NCBI RefSeq assembly: GCF_030818545.1
Contig: NZ_JAUTAH010000001.1
Coordinates: forward strand, 67,001-131,000
Direction of reading: 5' to 3'
DNA length: 64,000 bases
From: Brevundimonas sp. SORGH_AS_0993
GTDB lineage: Bacteria > Pseudomonadota > Alphaproteobacteria > Caulobacterales > Caulobacteraceae
Below, one piece after another: positions 41,726 to 50,437 of the stretch. The position numbers and the translations under genes were made by a program. Position 1 is the stretch's first letter. Each line of letters opens with the position of its first letter. The notes beneath the pieces were generated by a model. It ran no database searches. It was given only the letters and a program-made list of their open reading frames with translations, and was not told where the DNA came from.

Positions 41726-42865
41726 TTGGCCGTCTCTATCGCCGCAACCCGTGAACGCCGAGAGGGCGAGACGCGCTGCGCCGTCACGCCCGAAACGGTG
41801 AAGAAGCTGATCGCCTTGGGCGCGACCGTCACGGTCGAGGCCGGAACGGGCCTGGGCTCGTCCATCGCCGACGCGGACTATGTCGCCGCCGGCGCGGTGG
41901 TGAAGCCGGACACTCGCGCGGTGCTGGACGCCGCCGACATCGTGCTGAAGGTGCGCGGCCCCACGGCCCAGGAAACCAGCGCGCTGAAGCCCGGCGCCGT
42001 CGTCATCGCCATGCTGGACGCCTGGCGCGACAAGGCGTCGGTCGAGGCTCTGGCCGGCGCCAACGCGACCGCCTTCGCCATGGAGTTCGTGCCCCGCATC
42101 ACCCGCGCCCAGGTCATGGACGTGCTGTCGTCCCAGGCCAATCTGGCCGGTTATCGCGCGGTGATCGAGGCGGCCTACGCCTATGGCAAGGGCTTCCCGA
42201 TGATGATGACGGCGGCTGGCACCGTCGCCGCCGCAAAATGCTTCATCATGGGCGTGGGCGTCGCCGGGCTTCAGGCCATCGCCACCGCGCGGCGTCTGGG
42301 CGCCGTCGTCACCGCCACCGACGTCCGCCCCGCCACCAAGGAACAGGTCGAGAGCCTGGGCGCCAAATTCCTGGCCGTCGAGGACGAGGAGTTCAAGAAC
42401 GCCCAGACCGCCGGCGGTTACGCCAAGCCGATGTCGGCCGAATATCAGGCGAAACAGGCCGAACTGACCGCCAGCCACATCGTCAAACAGGACGTGGTCA
42501 TCACCACCGCCCTGATCCCCGGCCGGGCCGCGCCGATCCTGCTGACCGCCGCCCATGTCGCCTCGATGAAGCCCGGCTCGGTCATCATCGATCTGGCGGT
42601 CGAGGCGGGCGGCAATGTCGAGGGCTCGAAACTGAACGAGGTCGTGACCACCGCGAACGGCGTCACCATCGTCGGCTGGTCCAACCTGCCCGGCCGCATC
42701 GCCGCCGACGCCAGCGCCCTCTACGCCCGCAACCTGACCGCCTTCGTCGGCCTGTTGATCAAGGACGGCGTTATGGCGGTGGATCTGGAAGACGAAATCC
42801 TGAAGGCGGCGGTGGTCACGCACGGCGGGGCCGTGGTGCATGAAGGGGTGAGGGGAACAAACTGA
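41726..42865 (+). CDS. pntAA: NAD(P) transhydrogenase subunit alpha part 1
   Basis: NAD(H)-binding dI component of 379 residues of the proton-translocating transhydrogenase. Marks include TRERREGETRCAVTPETV, the mobile loop region and GVGVAGLQAIATARRLGAVVTATDVRP (Rossmann). A TTG start follows a GAGGGGA ribosome site with 5-base spacing. The stop overlaps the pntAB ATG (TGATG). The operon is the split three-subunit form typical of alphaproteobacteria. Confidence 0.95.
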   Translation: MAVSIAATRERREGETRCAVTPETVKKLIALGATVTVEAGTGLGSSIADADYVAAGAVVKPDTRAVLDAADIVLKVRGPTAQETSALKPGAVVIAMLDAWRDKASVEALAGANATAFAMEFVPRITRAQVMDVLSSQANLAGYRAVIEAAYAYGKGFPMMMTAAGTVAAAKCFIMGVGVAGLQAIATARRLGAVVTATDVRPATKEQVESLGAKFLAVEDEEFKNAQTAGGYAKPMSAEYQAKQAELTASHIVKQDVVITTALIPGRAAPILLTAAHVASMKPGSVIIDLAVEAGGNVEGSKLNEVVTTANGVTIVGWSNLPGRIAADASALYARNLTAFVGLLIKDGVMAVDLEDEILKAAVVTHGGAVVHEGVRGTN

Positions 42866-43212
42866 TGGAACACGTCGATCCCACCGTTTTCCGCCTGGCC
42901 ATCTTCGTGCTGGCGATCTTCGTCGGCTATTACGTCGTCTGGAGCGTGACGCCGGCGCTGCACACGCCGCTGATGGCCGTGACCAACGCCATTTCCAGCG
43001 TCATCATCGTCGGCGGCCTGATCGCGGCGGCGGCCGTGTCGGGTGATGCGACCGGCCCCAGCGCCTGGATCGCCAAGGGCGCCGGCGTCGTCGCCGTCAC
43101 CTTGGCCAGCGTCAACATCTTCGGCGGCTTCATGGTCACGCGGCGGATGCTGGCCATGTACAAGAAGAAGGAGCGGCCCACGCCTAAGTCCGCTCCCGAG
43201 GCGTCTTCGTGA
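42865..43212 (+). CDS. pntAB: NAD(P) transhydrogenase subunit alpha part 2
   Basis: Membrane part of the alpha subunit, 115 residues, with about four helices (LAIFVLAIFVGYYVVWSV, HTPLMAVTNAISSVIIVGGL, VVAVTLASVNIFGGFMVTRRML). It helps form the proton channel of the complex. It overlaps pntAA and the small gene downstream. Confidence 0.95.
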   Translation: MEHVDPTVFRLAIFVLAIFVGYYVVWSVTPALHTPLMAVTNAISSVIIVGGLIAAAAVSGDATGPSAWIAKGAGVVAVTLASVNIFGGFMVTRRMLAMYKKKERPTPKSAPEASS

Positions 43213-43475
43213 CGGACGCCGCGCAGATCGCCATCACCGGCTCTTGGGTCGCCACCGGCATCGGCTTTGGCCTGTGGCTGTACGGTTGGTTCGGGACCAG
43301 GGTTCCGATCAAGCGCCAGCGGTTGCACGACTGCGGCATCGCCCTGGTCTTTTCGGCCATTCTGGTTCGCGTGGTGACGCAGGATCGGCCGCTGGGCGTC
43401 TTCGAATGGGCGCTGTTCTTCATCGGCCCGCTGTTCATCGCCGCCGCCCTGTGGCGGTTGGTTCGCACGTCTTGA
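43209..43475 (+). CDS. Small membrane protein inside the pnt operon
   Basis: Protein of 88 residues with three hydrophobic segments (WVATGIGFGLWLYGWF, CGIALVFSAILVRVV, EWALFFIGPLFIAAALW). The GTG start overlaps the pntAB stop, and pntB follows after 13 bases, so it is translated as part of the operon. I do not recognise it as a standard Pnt subunit. It might assist assembly of the complex; that is only suggested by position. Confidence 0.75.
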   Translation: MTDAAQIAITGSWVATGIGFGLWLYGWFGTRVPIKRQRLHDCGIALVFSAILVRVVTQDRPLGVFEWALFFIGPLFIAAALWRLVRTS

Positions 43476-43488
43476 GGGGAGGGGCGTG

Positions 43489-44910
43489 ATGAACGCATCC
43501 TTGGCCGCATTGGCCTATCTGGTGTCCGGGGTTCTGTTCATCCTGTCGCTGCGGGGGCTGTCCAGCCCCGAGACCAGCCGGCAGGGCAACACCTTCGGCA
43601 TGATCGGCATGGCCCTGGCCATTGGCGTGACCCTGTTGACGCTGGGAACGACCGGGGCGCTGGACCCCGTGACACTGGCCCTGATCGCGGGCGGCGTCAT
43701 CGTCGGCGGCGGAGCGGGGGCGCTGATCGCCAAGCGGGTGGCCATGACCGACATGCCCCAGTTGGTCGCCGCCTTCCATAGCCTGGTCGGCATGGCCGCC
43801 TGTCTGGTCGCCATCGGCGCCATCTATGCGCCCGAGGCGTTCGGAATCCTTTCCGACGACGGGACAGGCATCAAGACCCTGTCGATCATCGAACTGAGCC
43901 TCGGCGTCGCCATCGGGGCCATCACCTTCACCGGCTCGGTCATCGCCTTCGCCAAGCTGAACGGCAATATGTCGGGTGCGCCGATCATCCTGCCGGCGCG
44001 GCACCTGATCAACGTCGGCTTGGCGCTTGGCTTGGTCTTCCTGATCGGCATCCTGATCGGCACGGCCGGGGCGGCGACCTGGGCCTTCTGGGGCGTCTTC
44101 CTGATCGCCCTGGTGTTGGGCGCCACCCTGATCATTCCCATCGGCGGCGCCGACATGCCGGTCGTCGTGTCGATGCTGAACTCCTATTCCGGCTGGGCTG
44201 CGGCGGCGTTGGGCTTCACGCTTGAAAACATCGCCCTGATCATCACCGGCGCCCTGGTCGGATCGTCGGGCGCGATCCTCAGCTACATCATGTGCAAGGG
44301 CATGAACCGCAGCTTCATTTCGGTGATCCTGGGCGGGTTCGGCGGCGGCGACGCGGCGGCCGGTCCAGGCGGCGTCCGGGAAACGCGCCCCGTCAAACAG
44401 GGCTCGGCCGAGGATGCGGCCTTCATCATGAAGAACGCCTCCAAGGTCATCATCGTGCCCGGCTACGGCATGGCGGTGGCCCAGGCCCAGCATGCGCTCC
44501 GCGAAATGGCCGACAAGCTGAAGGAGGAGGGGGTCGAGGTGAAATACGCCATCCACCCCGTCGCCGGCCGGATGCCGGGCCACATGAACGTGCTCCTGGC
44601 CGAGGCCAACGTCCCCTATGACGAGGTGTTCGAGCTGGAGGACATCAACGCCGAGTTCGCCACCGCCGACGTCGCCTTCGTCATCGGCGCCAACGACGTG
44701 ACCAACCCCGCCGCCAAGACCGACCCGACCAGCGCCATCTACGGCATGCCGATCCTGGACGTGGAAAAGGCCGGCACGGTGCTGTTCATCAAGCGCGGCA
44801 TGGGCTCGGGCTATGCCGGCGTCGAGAACGAACTCTTCTTCCGCGACAACACCATGATGCTGTTCGCCGACGCCAAGAAGATGGTCGAGGGGATCGTGAA
44901 GGGGCTGTGA
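43489..44910 (+). CDS. pntB: NAD(P) transhydrogenase subunit beta
   Basis: Beta subunit of 473 residues: about nine helices (dII) followed by the NADP(H)-binding dIII domain (VIIVPGYGMAVAQAQHALREM, HPVAGRMPGHMNVLLAEANVPYD, VIGANDVTNPAA). It couples proton entry to hydride transfer from NADH to NADP+. GAGGGGAGGGG precedes the start; ATG 43489 is chosen over the GTG one codon earlier. Confidence 0.96.
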   Translation: MNASLAALAYLVSGVLFILSLRGLSSPETSRQGNTFGMIGMALAIGVTLLTLGTTGALDPVTLALIAGGVIVGGGAGALIAKRVAMTDMPQLVAAFHSLVGMAACLVAIGAIYAPEAFGILSDDGTGIKTLSIIELSLGVAIGAITFTGSVIAFAKLNGNMSGAPIILPARHLINVGLALGLVFLIGILIGTAGAATWAFWGVFLIALVLGATLIIPIGGADMPVVVSMLNSYSGWAAAALGFTLENIALIITGALVGSSGAILSYIMCKGMNRSFISVILGGFGGGDAAAGPGGVRETRPVKQGSAEDAAFIMKNASKVIIVPGYGMAVAQAQHALREMADKLKEEGVEVKYAIHPVAGRMPGHMNVLLAEANVPYDEVFELEDINAEFATADVAFVIGANDVTNPAAKTDPTSAIYGMPILDVEKAGTVLFIKRGMGSGYAGVENELFFRDNTMMLFADAKKMVEGIVKGL

Positions 44911-45323
44911 TGCGCAGACTGGCGATATTGGTATTGCTCCTGGCCCTAGTCGGCTGCAGCTATTCGCTATGGCTCAAGATCGAGGGTGACCTGGCTTCTC
45001 CACGCGTGACCATCGCGGCCCCCCGCATCATGCAGCCGACAACCTGCCTGGATCGGTTCTGGGTCGCAAAGGCGTCGCATCCACAGGACCGGCTCTGGGA
45101 AGCCAAGGCTGTCAACGGCGCATGCGCGCCTCAATCTCAGATCATCTACGGGCGCGCGCCCGCAGGATTTGAGGAACTGGCTGCGGCGCGTGCGTTGGAG
45201 TCGGGCGTTCTCTATGAAGCTCACGCTGTTTCGAGAGGCGTTTCAGGCGTACTCTCATTCGTTTATCTCGATGGCGGCTGGAACACTGTCACAAGACAGA
45301 GCGAACTGGCAGCGGCCCGCTAA
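44910..45323 (+). CDS. Putative lipoprotein of unknown function
   Basis: About 137 residues. The start MRRLAILVLLLALVGCSYS is a short lipoprotein signal with Cys at about residue 16. The mature part has three further Cys (TTCLDRFW, GACAPQ) and no family I recognise. The ATG overlaps the pntB stop (TGATG), so it is coupled to the pnt operon, though its codon choice looks less GC-biased than pntB. Membership in the operon may be accidental read-through. Confidence 0.65.
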   Translation: MRRLAILVLLLALVGCSYSLWLKIEGDLASPRVTIAAPRIMQPTTCLDRFWVAKASHPQDRLWEAKAVNGACAPQSQIIYGRAPAGFEELAAARALESGVLYEAHAVSRGVSGVLSFVYLDGGWNTVTRQSELAAAR

Positions 45324-45370
45324 CTTCAAGCCATCTATCGCAACCCTTCTCGACCCGTTATCACGCGCCC

Positions 45371-46462
45371 GTGAAGACGGTCGGACATCAGCGTTTCGAA
45401 GCCTTGGACTCCCTGCGCGGGGTCTGCGCGATCCTTGTGGTGATGTTCCACATGCCCGTCGCCAGCCACTGGCGCGACTGGGGGTTCGTTCAGCACGCCT
45501 ATCTGTTCGTCGATTATTTCTTCGTCCTTTCGGGCTTCGTCATCGCCCACGCCTATGCCGGGCGGCTGAAGACGGCGCGCGACGCCGGACGGTTCATGGT
45601 GCGGCGGTTCGGCCGGATATGGCCGCTGCACGTCCTGATGCTGGCCGCCTTCGTCGGGCTGGAGTGCGCGCGGGCCGTCTATCATTTCGACGCGGTGACG
45701 CCGTTCGCGCGCGACCGGTCGGTGGAGTCGATCTTCACCAACCTGGCCCTGATCCAAGCCTGGCACGTCCACCCCTGGCTGACCTGGAACGGACCCGCCT
45801 GGACGTTGAGCGCGGAATGGGCCTGCTATCTGATTTTCGCGGGTCTGGTGCTGATCGCGCCCCGGCGTTTCCGCTGGATCGGCCTGGTCCTGGCCGTGAT
45901 CGGCGGGGTGATGGTGCTGCTGTATGCGCGGCGATGGATGAACACCACCTTTGACTTCGCCGTACCGCGCGCGGTGTATGGCTTCTTCCTGGGCTGCCTG
46001 CTGCAGGGCTTGTGGACCCGGATTCCGCGCTTGAAGGGGCCGGCCGCCACCGGGCTGGAGGTTCTGACACTGGCTGTGATCTGCGGCTTCATCGGTTACG
46101 CCGAAGGGCCGATCACCGTCGCCGTGACCCTGATCTTCGTCGTCGTCGTCTGGGTCTTTGCGGGCGAGGAGGGGCGGGTGTCGCGCCTGCTGGACCGCCC
46201 GGCGCTGGCGACGATGGGGCGGTGGTCCTTCGCCATCTACATGGTCCACATGTTCATCCTGACCGTGATGATGATCCTGGCCAAGCGTTGGGGCGGGGTT
46301 CCGGGCGGCCGCCGCGTGGACTTCGGCTCGGTCTGGCTGAACGACCTGTTCGCCCTGGCCCTGTTCGGCCTGATCGTCGCTGTGGCGGTCGTGGCGCACA
46401 GGCTGGTGGAACAGCCGGCCCAACGATTGATTGACCGCTGGACCAAGCCCAGGACGGCCTGA
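45371..46462 (+). CDS. Acyltransferase 3 family membrane protein (OafA/YrhL-like)
   Basis: Protein of 363 residues with about ten helices. The N-terminal signature RFEALDSLRGVCAILVVMFH holds the conserved R-G and the catalytic His, and FVDYFFVLSGFVIAHAY is family-typical. Such proteins O-acetylate or acylate cell-surface sugars, peptidoglycan or LPS. The GTG start at 45371 gives the normal N-terminus. No sugar-modification genes are adjacent, so the target is unknown. Confidence 0.88.
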   Translation: MKTVGHQRFEALDSLRGVCAILVVMFHMPVASHWRDWGFVQHAYLFVDYFFVLSGFVIAHAYAGRLKTARDAGRFMVRRFGRIWPLHVLMLAAFVGLECARAVYHFDAVTPFARDRSVESIFTNLALIQAWHVHPWLTWNGPAWTLSAEWACYLIFAGLVLIAPRRFRWIGLVLAVIGGVMVLLYARRWMNTTFDFAVPRAVYGFFLGCLLQGLWTRIPRLKGPAATGLEVLTLAVICGFIGYAEGPITVAVTLIFVVVVWVFAGEEGRVSRLLDRPALATMGRWSFAIYMVHMFILTVMMILAKRWGGVPGGRRVDFGSVWLNDLFALALFGLIVAVAVVAHRLVEQPAQRLIDRWTKPRTA

Positions 46463-46466
46463 TCGC

Positions 46467-46691
46467 TCAGGCGGCCATCCGCCATTCCGGCTGGGCCAGG
46501 TCGGCCCGGCCTTCGTCCCACAGGGCGTCTTCGTCGGAATAGCGGCCGCAGGCGGCGGCCGAGATGACGTCGATCACCTGCTCCTCGAGCCGGTCCCAGA
46601 TGACGGCCAGGTCCGAGGACCCGTCGGCTTCGCACGGGACGATGATGTAGCGTTCGGTGTTGACGGCGGCGTGGGGTTGGAAACAGGCCAT
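46467..46691 (-). CDS. Hypothetical protein (74 aa)
   Basis: A small acidic protein (MACFQPHAAVNTERYIIVPC, then WDRLEEQVIDVISAA). A strong AGGAG ribosome site precedes the ATG at 46691. It is convergent with the acyltransferase and divergent from the WYL regulator, whose start is about 90 bases away, so a shared promoter region is likely. No function recognised. Confidence 0.62.
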   Translation of the reverse strand: MACFQPHAAVNTERYIIVPCEADGSSDLAVIWDRLEEQVIDVISAAACGRYSDEDALWDEGRADLAQPEWRMAA

Positions 46692-46782
46692 GTGATGATC
46701 TCCTGAAACGGTCGCCTCTTGTCGATGATCGGGTTATGAGACAGCATTACGCCAGAAACGGACGTATCGAACGGAGCGAGGG

Positions 46783-47772
46783 TTGAGACACGACAAGGCG
46801 GCGATGGTGATCGACCTGGCCCGGCGCATGGCGGCCAGCGCTGAAGGTCTGACCCTCGACGAGATGGCGCGTGATATGCGAACCAGTCGTCGCACCGCCG
46901 AACGGATGCGCGACGCCGTGCTGATGCTGTTCCCCCAGGCGGAAGAGGTCTCGGATCCGCCGTCCAAACGCTGGCGCATCCGGGGCGGTCTGTCGGCCTT
47001 CGAACAGGCGCCGACGGCGACGGAGATGCTGGAGCTGACCAAGGCGGCGACCGCCCTGCGCGCGGCGGGCGAACCGGCGCGGGCGGCGGCGCTGGAGGGG
47101 CTGGAACGCAAGCTGAAGGCGGCCATGCGCTCCACCACCCTGAACCGGATGGCGCCGGACCTGGAGGCCCTGGTCCGGGCCGAGACGATCGCCGTTCAGG
47201 CCGGGCCGCGCCCTTCGGCGGACGAGCCGATGCTGACCGCCATTCGCGGGGCCATCCTGGCGCAACAGCCGCTGGGCTTTACCTACTCGCGGCCGGGGGC
47301 GGAGCCGCGTCGGCGTTCGGTCGCGCCCTGCGGGGTGATGTTCGGCCGCGCCAACTATCTGGTCGCCGCCGACCGGGAGACGGGCCGTATCCAGACCTTT
47401 CGTCTGGACCGGATGAGCCACGTCGCACCGCAGGACGGCGTCGCCGCGCCGCCTGCCGATTTCGACCTGGGCGCCTTCGCCAGCCAGTCCTTTGGCATCT
47501 ATCAAGACCAGATCGAGGACGTGGTTGTGCGCATCGCCCCCGAAGGCGCGGCCGAGGCCAGGGGCTGGCGTTGGCACCCGACCCAGACCTTCGAGGATCA
47601 GGCCGACGGCGGGGTGATCGTCCGTTTCCGAGCCTCGGGCATGCGCGAACTGGCCTGGCACCTGTTCACCTGGGGCGAACAGGCGGCCATCCTGGCTCCG
47701 GAACGGCTGAAGACCGTCATGGCCGAGGAGATCGCCGCCGCCCGCCGCGCCCTGGACCGGACGCCAGACTGA
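46783..47772 (+). CDS. WYL-domain transcriptional regulator
   Basis: Regulator of 329 residues. The N-terminal helix-turn-helix (AEGLTLDEMARDMRTSRRTAERMRDAV) is of the DeoR/YafY type. A WYL domain follows (RRRSVAPCGVMFGRANYLVAADRETGRIQTFRLDRM), which binds nucleic acids or nucleotides, then the WCX C-terminal extension. Such proteins often respond to DNA damage or control defence genes, but no defence genes are adjacent here. The start codon appears to be TTG. Confidence 0.85.
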   Translation: MRHDKAAMVIDLARRMAASAEGLTLDEMARDMRTSRRTAERMRDAVLMLFPQAEEVSDPPSKRWRIRGGLSAFEQAPTATEMLELTKAATALRAAGEPARAAALEGLERKLKAAMRSTTLNRMAPDLEALVRAETIAVQAGPRPSADEPMLTAIRGAILAQQPLGFTYSRPGAEPRRRSVAPCGVMFGRANYLVAADRETGRIQTFRLDRMSHVAPQDGVAAPPADFDLGAFASQSFGIYQDQIEDVVVRIAPEGAAEARGWRWHPTQTFEDQADGGVIVRFRASGMRELAWHLFTWGEQAAILAPERLKTVMAEEIAAARRALDRTPD

Positions 47773-47816
47773 CGAAACCGTAAGCTGACCTGTGGCGTTT
47801 GGGACGGCTAAAGCGT

Positions 47817-47901
47817 GAGTCAGGCTCTCGCTTGCCTCTGGAGCCTGATTCATCGCATCGGCGGAATCTCGGAGCGATTCCTCCTCGACGTATCAGGCTC
47901 T
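47817..47901. repeat. Hairpin and partial third copy of a CAGGCTC repeat
   Basis: gagtcaggctc (47817-47827) and gagcctgattc (47841-47851) are inverted with one mismatch; a third partial copy (tatcaggctct) lies at 47891-47901. The element fills most of the gap between the WYL regulator and the peptidase and could be a terminator-like or mobile repeat. Confidence 0.5.
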
Positions 47902-47933
47902 AGGCTTACAGCCTGCTTTTGTGGAGTTCGTTC

Positions 47934-49367
47934 TTGCGCCCCAACGCCTTCCCCTCGTCCGCTCTTGTCGCCGTCCTGCTGGCGGGGGGCGCCTGCGCCG
48001 CCGGCCCGACGATGACGCCGGCCGCCGCAGCGATGGACGCCACGCCTCAGGTCACGGTGACGCGGGACGGCGAGCATGTGACGGTCGATTATCGGTTCGG
48101 GCGCGACGCGACCGTCTGGGCCTTCATGGATTCCGCCTTGGAGACGGATTCGCGCCAGCCCTGGCGACCGCGCCAATGGACGGTGGAGACGCCGGGCGTG
48201 GTGATGGAGCGTCGCGGCTTCTACGACATCGTCCGCAGCCGCGACGGCGGCACCGTGCCGCGCGAGGTGCGGTTCCGGGTCCAGCCGCAGCCGGTGGACC
48301 TGGAGGCCGAATATCGCACCCTCGTCTTCTCCAACGGCACGGTCGGCCTGCCGACGCGCCAGTTCGACGTCTTCGCCCTGCCGTCCGTCCAGGCCGCCGA
48401 ACAGCTGCCGGACGACCTGAACCGCGTGCGGGTGGACGGCGGCCCGGCGCGTGTCACCTGGCGCGATGTCGGCGGCCCCGTCCTGTTCAAGGGCCGCCGC
48501 GCCGCCGACCTGACCACGACCGACGAACGCAGCTATGTCCTTTTGGGCGAGGCAACCGTGACGGCGGGCGACGGTCTGTCGACGGTGATCGATCCCAATC
48601 TGCCGGCCTGGATCGTCCAGGAAATCCGCAACTTCGCCCCGGATGTCGGTCACTACTATCGCAGCCGCCTGGGCGAGAGCGACGCCGGCGGCGCGAACCC
48701 CATCGTCATGGCGGCCTGGAACGGCCCGACCGAGCGCGTGACCAGCATGAGCGGCAGCGTCCTGCCCGGCCTGATCGTCATGTCGTTCGAGGGGCGGGGC
48801 GTGACCACGCCCCAGGCCGAGATCCGCGAACGCTCGCGGTGGTTCATCGCCCACGAGGCGGCGCATTTCTGGCTGGGTCAGGCGGTGCGCTACCAGTTCG
48901 CGGACGAGGCTTGGATCACCGAGGGCGGGGCCGACATGATGGCCGTGCGGGCGCTGAAGGGGCTGGACCCCGCCTATGACGACCGGGCCGAGCTGCAGTC
49001 GGAAGTGGACGATTGCGTCGCCCTGGCTACGAAGCCGGTGGCCCAGGCGGGCGAGCGGGGCGAACACCGGGCCTTCTACGCCTGCGGGGCCGTCTTCGCC
49101 CTGGTGGCCGAGGGCGCGCAGCGCCAGCGGACGGGCGGCGACTGGTTCGATTTTCTGAAGCCCCTGCTGCGCCAGCCCGACGGCGTCCTGAGCCGTGAGG
49201 AGTGGCTGACGGCCCTGACCCGCGCATCGCGCGATCCGTCGCTGCGCGGCGATGTCGAACGGCTGCTGGACCAGGGCGCGTCCGATCCGTCCGCCGTGGT
49301 CGCGCGGCTGTTTCAGCGCACGGGGGTGGCCTTTCGCCTGCAGAACGGTCGTGTCGTCCTGACCTGA
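47934..49367 (+). CDS. Exported M1-like gluzincin peptidase
   Basis: About 477 residues with a signal sequence (ALVAVLLAGGACAAG). The zinc motif is FIAHEAAHFWLGQ (HExxH) with the third ligand Glu in WITEGGADMMAVRAL, the arrangement of M1 and M61 gluzincins. The N-terminal half is a beta-rich domain. The TTG at 47934 follows a TGGAG ribosome site; a TTG at 47919 is the alternative. Substrate unknown; acts outside the cytoplasm. Confidence 0.8.
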   Translation: MRPNAFPSSALVAVLLAGGACAAGPTMTPAAAAMDATPQVTVTRDGEHVTVDYRFGRDATVWAFMDSALETDSRQPWRPRQWTVETPGVVMERRGFYDIVRSRDGGTVPREVRFRVQPQPVDLEAEYRTLVFSNGTVGLPTRQFDVFALPSVQAAEQLPDDLNRVRVDGGPARVTWRDVGGPVLFKGRRAADLTTTDERSYVLLGEATVTAGDGLSTVIDPNLPAWIVQEIRNFAPDVGHYYRSRLGESDAGGANPIVMAAWNGPTERVTSMSGSVLPGLIVMSFEGRGVTTPQAEIRERSRWFIAHEAAHFWLGQAVRYQFADEAWITEGGADMMAVRALKGLDPAYDDRAELQSEVDDCVALATKPVAQAGERGEHRAFYACGAVFALVAEGAQRQRTGGDWFDFLKPLLRQPDGVLSREEWLTALTRASRDPSLRGDVERLLDQGASDPSAVVARLFQRTGVAFRLQNGRVVLT

Positions 49368-49372
49368 GGGCG

Positions 49373-49405
49373 AAAAAAGACGGCGACCGGTCGTCCGGCC
49401 GCCGT
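49373..49405. terminator. Bidirectional rho-independent terminator
   Basis: ACGGCG-A-CCGG TCGT CCGG-C-CGCCGT (49380-49405) forms a strong stem. On the minus strand it is followed by CTTTTTT, ending the DUF6607 gene; on the plus strand TTT follows, for the peptidase gene. The two genes converge here. Confidence 0.82.
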
Positions 49406-49430
49406 TTCAGTCTTCCGCGCTGGGGGAAGG

Positions 49431-50402
49431 TCAGCGGGGTGTTGTGGCCTGGGCGATCAGGGTGCGGGCCTGGGCGATGGCTTGGGTTTCGGGCGTCTTG
49501 CCGTCCGCCACCGCCTGGGCCAGGTCCATCAACGGCATTCCTGTGACGGCGCCGGTCTGGGCCTCTTCCTGTAGATGGACGCCGTTTCCGGCTGCGATGG
49601 CCGCGTCCCAGGCGTCGCGCACGGCCGCCCAGAACGCTTGCGTCTTCGCCCAGTAGTCGTCGCCCGGCTTGGCCGAATAGCTGTCGTTGCGGTCGTAGGT
49701 GTTTATGACGTCTTCCTGGACGATGGCGATCGGCTCGCCGCCCGCCCGACCCGACATCTTCATATTGTCCTGAATGTGAACCCAGCCGTCCGGCTTCAGG
49801 ATATGGCGGTTGGTCCCCAGATAGCGGTCATAGACGGGGTTGCGCACCGCGTCGCGCCGCGCCAGCGGCCGCCATGTCGGGTTGGATGTCCAGGCCGACA
49901 GACCGTTCTCATAGGTCCAGCGGCCGACGCCGCCATAGCGCGGCGAATCGTCCGTCTGCCATACCGTCTGGGACCAGGCGCCCTGGCGTTGATCGGCCGA
50001 CACGGGCGTCAGGACCCACTGGTTCGGCCCGGCGTAGGTCAGGACCGTCTCGGGCTGATAGGCCCAGTCCTGGCGCCAGTGCTTGACCACGATGGTCTGG
50101 CCGTCGTGCTCCATCACCAGGATATGCTGCAGGCTGATCCGGTCGCCCTTGTCATAGACGACGCGCACGATCTCGCTGCCGCCGGACAGCTTTTCCTCCA
50201 GCGGATCGTAGTCGGCGCGGAAGCTGACGTTCTCGCGCATGTCGAAATGAACGCGGTACTGGCCGGCCTGCGCCAGGATCGAGTGACGATCCCGCTCGAA
50301 GGCGTTGGCGGGCGCGGCGGCGGGCGGCTGGGCGGCGGTCTCCAGCGCCTGGGCGGCAGGGGCGGCGGCCAGCAGGGCGGCGGCGATCAGTATGGCGCGC
50401 AT
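49431..50402 (-). CDS. DUF6607 family exported protein
   Basis: About 323 residues with a signal peptide (MRAILIAAALLAAAPAAQA). Conserved-looking segments are GSEIVRVVYDKGDRISLQHILVM, KHWRQDWAYQPETVLTYAGPNQWVL and DGWVHIQDNMKM. It matches the DUF6607 family, usually found next to heme-type TonB receptors, as here (36 bases after one). This suggests a periplasmic role in heme or iron uptake, by context only. ATG 50402 begins the signal peptide; 50432 is an alternative. Confidence 0.75.
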   Translation of the reverse strand: MRAILIAAALLAAAPAAQALETAAQPPAAAPANAFERDRHSILAQAGQYRVHFDMRENVSFRADYDPLEEKLSGGSEIVRVVYDKGDRISLQHILVMEHDGQTIVVKHWRQDWAYQPETVLTYAGPNQWVLTPVSADQRQGAWSQTVWQTDDSPRYGGVGRWTYENGLSAWTSNPTWRPLARRDAVRNPVYDRYLGTNRHILKPDGWVHIQDNMKMSGRAGGEPIAIVQEDVINTYDRNDSYSAKPGDDYWAKTQAFWAAVRDAWDAAIAAGNGVHLQEEAQTGAVTGMPLMDLAQAVADGKTPETQAIAQARTLIAQATTPR

Positions 50403-50437
50403 GGGGCGTGTTCTCGAAGCTTTGGCGGTCATGGCGA

